The position numbers and the translations under genes are program-made. A DNA stretch of 64,000 nt from Aquimarina sp. BL5 (GTDB taxonomy: Bacteria; Bacteroidota; Bacteroidia; Flavobacteriales; Flavobacteriaceae): NCBI RefSeq assembly GCF_003443675.1, contig NZ_CP031963.1:248001-312000 (forward strand), in the 5' to 3' direction. The notes under the pieces are model-generated. The model saw nothing but the letters and a program-made list of their open reading frames with translations. It ran no database searches and had not been told where the DNA came from. Positions within the stretch are counted from its first letter, which is position 1. Every line of letters starts with the position of its first letter. Shown one piece after another: positions 58,101 through 64,000 of this stretch.

Positions 58101-61100
58101 GTTGATAAAAATAAAAGTGTGAAAATCTTTTTCATAATATGTAATAATTTGTTGTTATGATATTCAATGTATTTATCAATAAGCGTTCCAAAGTATAAAA
58201 TTTATGATTTATCAAAATCAATACTTACAGAATTCACACAATAGCGCTGTCCTGTTTCTGTAGGTCCATCATCAAAAATATGCCCCAAGTGACTACCACA
58301 GTTAGCACATAAGATTTCTGTTCTTATCATGCCATGAGTTGTGTCTTTTATATATTCCACGCTTCCTTCGATAGATTGATCAAAACTAGGCCAACCACAT
58401 CCAGAATCAAATTTTGACGTACTTTCGAACAATGGAACATGACATCCCATACATTTATAGGTCCCATCTTCTGAGTGAATATTATATGCTCCAGTAAAAG
58501 GACGTTCAGTTCCTTTTTGTCTCAATACTCTATATTGTTCTTCAGAGAGTTCTTTTCTCCATTCGTCTTCTGTCTTGTCAAAAGGGTATTTACTCATTAC
58601 TTGGTTTGTTTTGGTTCAAAAATTAAAGCATCTCCATTAATACAATGTCTTTTTCCAGTGGTTTCTCTTGGTCCATCATTAAAAACATGTCCTAAATGTC
58701 CACCACAAGTTCCACATACTAGCTCAGTTCTGGCATAACCTAATTTATAATCAGTATCAACAGATACATTCCCTTTTACAGCTCTATCAAAACTAGGCCA
58801 ACCTGTACCGCTATCAAATTTATGTTCACTCTCATATAACGGTGTGTTACATCCTGCACAATGAAAGGTTCCTGATGCATACACTTTATTTAGAGGACTA
58901 GAGAAAGGTCTTTCTGTGCCAGCTTGCCTTAAGATGTAGTACTGATCGTTTGTTAGAATTTCTTTCCATTCTTTATTCGTTTTAGAAACTGCATATTCTT
59001 TCTTTTCTTTTTTGGTTTCTTTTTGTGCATTACCAGTACAACTTATTGTTAAAATACCGATGAATAGTATTAGAATCTTTTTCATTTTATTTAAATTATA
59101 GTTTTATCTGTTTATAGTCGTATATCTGTACTATCCATAACATAAGATTCTTTATTCTGTAATAAAGTCAATTATTTTATGAATAGCTTCCTGATCTCCA
59201 AGAATCTTTCTATGACCCAATTTCTCAGTTAACAGTAATTTTCCTTCGGTTAACTTTTCCTTAATCTCCAAAGCCTCCGCATAATGTACGTCTACATCAT
59301 TTTTATCGTGAACAACTAATGTCGGTATTTTTACAGCTTCTGCAGAGACACCACCAGAATAATTGTCAAGATCTTCTCCATAACGTGTGTCGAGGTATCG
59401 TTTCATTAAGATACCTGTTTTTTGACTTAACTGTAGATTTTTAGCAAATTCTTTGGTTATTTTAGTGATACTATTTGCAGTGCCTATTATTACTAGTTTT
59501 TCAATCATTAAACCTAATTTGGTTGCTCTTAATAAAGACATTCCTCCTAATGAATGTCCTATAGCACTATAGAATGGTCCATGCGTTTTTTCTAACTGCT
59601 GTATGGTTTCAATGAAGTGTAGCATGTTACTTCTCTTTCCAGGAGCTTCGCCATGTGCAGGAGCGTCAAAACTTACCGTACTAAAACCCTTTTGCAATAA
59701 TTGATCTGCAATCTTAGAAAGCTGAGTACCGCTACCAGACCAACCATGTACTAGTAAAATTTTTTTGTTTGAGTTTCCATAATTGTAAACAATTACATCT
59801 CTATTTATATTTTTGATATTTACTTTTTCTTTATGACTTTCTATCGCCATAACCTTTTCTCGTTCAGGTCTTTTATACTTAAACGGAGTTAAGAATAAAC
59901 GCGCAGCAAATCTAGAAGCTAAAAAAGGAGAAATCGAGTTCAATACTTTTCCAGTATATAAAATTGGTTTAGGAATAAGTAGTGCTTGGACTGGTATTAG
60001 ATTTTTATCAATCTTAGTCATTAATGAATAATCAATTTTTATTTAAAATTAAAACAACAAAAAAGGTTGTGAGAAATATTATGAATAATTAACACTTTAG
60101 AAGAGATTTAATGAATTAAAACGAAATATATTTTATGAATTCTTTTATATAAGTTTATAAAGTGCTTAATTTAGTAGCTTATTTTTAATCTAAAGCAAAT
60201 GCGGGTGGAACCCACTGAAATACAAAAAAAGGAACAGAAAGTACTTTATAGTTATCAAGCCAGAGATATTGATAAGATCTTTGGGCGTTTGCAAGAGTTT
60301 CCAAAAAGTTATAATTTACTTTATCAATTACCTACTGGTGGAGGTAAAACAGTTATATTTTCAGAAATTGTAAGGAGGTATATAGAAACTACAAAGAAGA
60401 AAGTCGTAGTCCTAACACATCGTATCGAACTCTGCGATCAAACTTCTAAAATGCTTACTGAGTTTAATGTGAAAAATAAGATCATTAATAGTAATGTAAA
60501 AAAGCTTGAAGATCAGCATGAGTATATGTGTTTTGTGGCTATGGTAGAGACACTCAATAATAGACTAAATGATGATCAATTAGAGATTGATAATGTGGGA
60601 ATGGTTATTATTGATGAGGCACATTATAACTCTTTCAGAAAACTATTTCGTTTTTTTGACACTTGCTTTATTTTGGGTGTTACAGCTACACCTCTTAGTT
60701 CTAATATGAAACTTCCAATGAAAGATAATTATCGGGAGTTGATTGTGGGAGATACTATTACATCTCTTATAGGAAATGGGTTTTTAGCTAAACCGATCAC
60801 GTATACATATGATGTTGGTCTAGGCTCTCTTAAGATCGGGATGAATGGGGATTATACCGTGAAATCTTCCGAAGATCTGTATACAAACGCTTTGATGCAG
60901 GATAAGTTACTAAAAGCGTATGAAGAAAGAGCAAAAGGACAAAAGACGTTAATTTTTAATAACGGTATTAATACTTCTATTCAAGTTTATGATGTTTTTT
61001 ATAGAGCAGGATATCCGATAAGACACTTGGATAATACCAATAGTAGACAAGAAAGAGTGGATATACTAAAATGGTTTAAGCATACAGATGATGCAATTCT

Positions 61101-64000
61101 TACTTCAGTGAGTATCTTGACTACTGGATTTGATGAACCTACAGTAGAAACCGTAATTCTTAATCGAGCTACAAAATCTTTAACCCTCTATTTTCAGATG
61201 ATTGGTAGGGGATCCAGAATACTTCCTAAAAAACCAGAGTTTTCTATTATTGATATGGGAAATAATACAGCCCGTTTTGGACTTTGGAATGGAGAAATTG
61301 ATTGGCAGTCTATTTTTAGGTCGCCTGATTTTTATTATGAGAGCTTAGTTAGTGATGATGAGATAGAGCGTAAATTTAAATACGTAATGCCGGAAGAAGT
61401 CCGAAAGCAATTTAGTAATTCTACTGAAATAGATTTTGATATCGAAATCGAATACGCCAATACCAAAAAATATGGTTTACGTAGTAAAAGCGTTTTAGAA
61501 AAATCTATAGAACAACATGCCAAGATGTGTGTAGAAAATAGTGAAGACGTTTTCGATGCACGAATTCTTAGTAAACTATTAGATCAAGATATCGAATATA
61601 GAGTTCGTCGATATTCTTACTGTATCAGCAAAAGCACAAAAAATTATAGAGATTGGTTACAAGAAGATTACGGTCGAAAATTACGTTCCAAAATCAATCA
61701 AATGTTCTTATAATAGGTCTATTTTACATTTTCTTTTAATGTATAATGACCTTGATCAAGCAGTTTTTAAGGTCTTTTGATATAAATTCACTGTCTGTTT
61801 CTAAATTCGTTCACTTTCTTAAAATACATATTGTTGAGTGATAATTTTGTTGTCAATTAGTTGTTTAAAGCAATTTTCACAGCACTTTCTGCATGAATCT
61901 TTGTAGTATTGAATATTGGAATATCTACGTCGTCTTGTTCTATTAACAAGGGTATTTCGGTGCAACCAAGAATGACACCTTCAGCTCCTTTGTTTTCTAG
62001 ATCTTTTATGATACGTTTATATACTTCTCTTGAATTATTTTCAATATTCCCAAGAACTAATTCCTTATATATAACCTTATGTATGATCTCTCTATCATCA
62101 ACATCTGGAATTATAACATCAATACCGTATTTTTTAAGAGTTGTTCTATAGAAATCTTTTTCCATGGTAAACTTAGTACCTATAAGTGCAAGTTTTTGCA
62201 ATCCTTTGGATTGAATTTTTTTTCCTGTAGCATCGGCAATATGTAGAAAGAGAATCGTTACGTTTTTAATTATTTCATCGCTACATAAGTGCATGGTATT
62301 TGTGCAAAGAATTATTAAATCTGCTCCAGCATTTTCTAATTGTTTTGCTGATTTGATCATGTATTTAGTCAAACCATCCCAATCATCTTTTTTTTGTAAA
62401 TTTTCAATTTCTGCAAAATCAACAGAAACCATAATAGATTTTGCAGAATGAAAACCACCTAATTCTTCTTTTTTTTTTGTTGATCAATTCATAATAAACT
62501 GTTGAAGATTCCCAACTCATGCCTCCAATTAATCCTATTGTTTTCATAATTTATTCCTTTATATTTCTATTTCCCCAATTAAATATGGAACTGAATATCC
62601 ACTAAGAAAAACACGGTTTCCCACTAATTTGCAATCAAGTTCGCCACCCCGCTTGGATAATTGATGTGCTTTAAGTGCTGTTTTACCAAGTTTTTCTGCC
62701 CAAAATGGAACTAAAGCAGCATGAGCGGAGCCCGTAACGGGATCTTCTAGAGGAATTTCAGGATTAGCATCGAATACTCTGGATACAAAATCCGAATTTT
62801 CACCTTCAGTAGTAATTATGGTACATAAATAGGGGAGTCCTTTCAGAAGTTCTAACTTTGGTTCTTCTGCTAATACTTCTTCTTCAGAGCCAACAGTTAT
62901 AATAAGATCTCTTCCAGCAAAAGCTTTTAACGGTTTAGCTTGGAAAGCTTCAAATACTTCTTTAGGAATATCAACAGGTTTAGGAGGTCGAGAAGGGAAA
63001 TCTAATGTAATAGATCCGTTATCTTCTTTTTTAGCTTTTAGGATACCACTTTTAGAAGAAAATGTTACTTCATTAATTGTAGTGTCTATATAATTAAAAA
63101 TTACATAAGCAGAAGCTAAGGTTGCGTGACCACATAAATCAATTTCTGCATAGGGCATAAACCATCTAATCTCATAGATGTCATCTTTTTTTACAAAATA
63201 GCCTGTCTCAGCAAGATTATTTTCGATGGCAATGTTTAATAAAGTCTCATCATCCAACCAATGAGGTAAATGGCAGATAGCAGCTGGATTACCTCCAAAG
63301 AGTTTTTGCGTAAATGCATCGATCTGGTATATTGGAATTTTCATAAGGTTAATAAATTTTTAGAATTTGACCTGTATTTTTATTAGTTAGTATATACTCA
63401 TATATTTTTACAACATCTTGAATTTCTACAGGTAAATATCCCGCAAATTTCTGATCTTTAGGGAAATCACCGGCTATTGCTCCAGGAGCTACAGTATTAA
63501 GTCGAATACCACGAGTTAGTTCCTGGGAAGCTGCATTAACAAAACTATGAATGGCACCGTTAACCAAAGAAAGTGCTACAGCATTTGGTTCATAATGTTC
63601 AGCAAGAATACCTGTGGTTAATGTAATAGAACCATTTTCTTTAAGATAATCTTTAGCTATGTGAACAAGATTTACCTGTCCCATTAATTTGCTTTTAATT
63701 CCCATGTAATAATCTTCTTCCTCGAGATCAGAAAGTGATTTCCATGAAGCGGTACCAGCAGCATTAATGACAGCATCTAGTTTGGGCAATTTCTTAAAAA
63801 GTAATTTTATAGAGTTTTTGTCTGTAATGTCAATAGGATAGGAGCTACTGTTTCTATGTGCGCCGTATACTTCGTTGGTTTTTTTAAGATAATTGTAAAT
63901 TTCTTTTCCTATGGTTCCGGTTGCTCCTATAATTAAAATCTTCATAATTATATATTTAGTTTTGTAAATATGTTTCTATAAAATTTTTATAGATTATCTT

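Overview
This is an AT-rich chromosomal window from a marine-type member of the Bacteroidota, most likely family Flavobacteriaceae (an Aquimarina-like genome would fit, but the genus is a guess). The evidence is an ECF sigma / FecR / STN-SusC / SusD cassette, many lipoproteins with an LxSC-type lipobox, LytTR and LytS-type signalling, PorT-like outer-membrane barrels, and promoters of the Bacteroidetes type (TTG about 17-22 nt upstream of TAnnTTTG). Purine-rich Shine-Dalgarno sites are largely absent. I see no rRNA, tRNA, insertion sequence, prophage or CRISPR array. There are about 57 protein genes.

Layout: 1-8.4 kb holds a truncated membrane-protein start, an SDR-like protein, two small membrane or zinc-ribbon genes, a membrane glycosyltransferase, an 850-residue MORN/YwqK-repeat secreted protein, a YARHG protein and a lipoprotein. 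8.8-10.6 kb is a LytTR/LytS two-component system. 10.8-17.5 kb holds a DUF5694 protein, a fatty-acid desaturase, a carotenoid-desaturase/retinol-saturase-like flavoprotein with a small [4Fe-4S] protein, a succinate-semialdehyde-type dehydrogenase, an SDR and a DUF3307 protein. 17.7-23.3 kb holds a membrane class III adenylate cyclase three bases in tail with an SthA-type transhydrogenase, then a metallophosphoesterase lipoprotein and a DUF547 lipoprotein. 23.5-38.2 kb is an accessory nutrient-uptake locus: sigma factor, FecR, SusC, SusD, an unknown lipoprotein, an IPT/TIG protein, an alpha/beta-hydrolase lipoprotein, an M20 peptidase and an M28-fold protein with altered catalytic residues. There is no glycoside hydrolase.

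38.2-43.5 kb is the threonine operon on the minus strand (thrA, thrB, ridA, thrC), preceded by a good promoter and a 37-codon Thr/Ile-rich leader ORF that has the hallmarks of an attenuation leader peptide. 43.7-49 kb holds the fused NAD(P)HX repair enzyme, a lipoprotein, an LRR lipoprotein, a toxin_23-like barrel protein and XerD. 49.1-52.4 kb holds two copies of a divergent outer-membrane-barrel gene pair, evidently a duplicated block, running into aroQ and a Dph6-like ATPase. 53.6-60 kb holds two unknown genes, lipoamide dehydrogenase, a collagen-motif lipoprotein, two overlapping MsrB genes and an alpha/beta hydrolase. 60.2-64 kb holds a DEAH helicase, an aspartate/glutamate racemase broken by a frameshift in a run of ten A residues, a PhzF protein and an atypical SDR.

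The most rewarding items are the threonine leader ORF, the M28-fold protein lacking the bridging Asp and the catalytic Glu, the coupled cyclase/transhydrogenase pair, the duplicated barrel block, the uptake locus built round a hydrolase and peptidases, and the tandem palindromes beside a decayed coding fragment at 34.96-35.17 kb.
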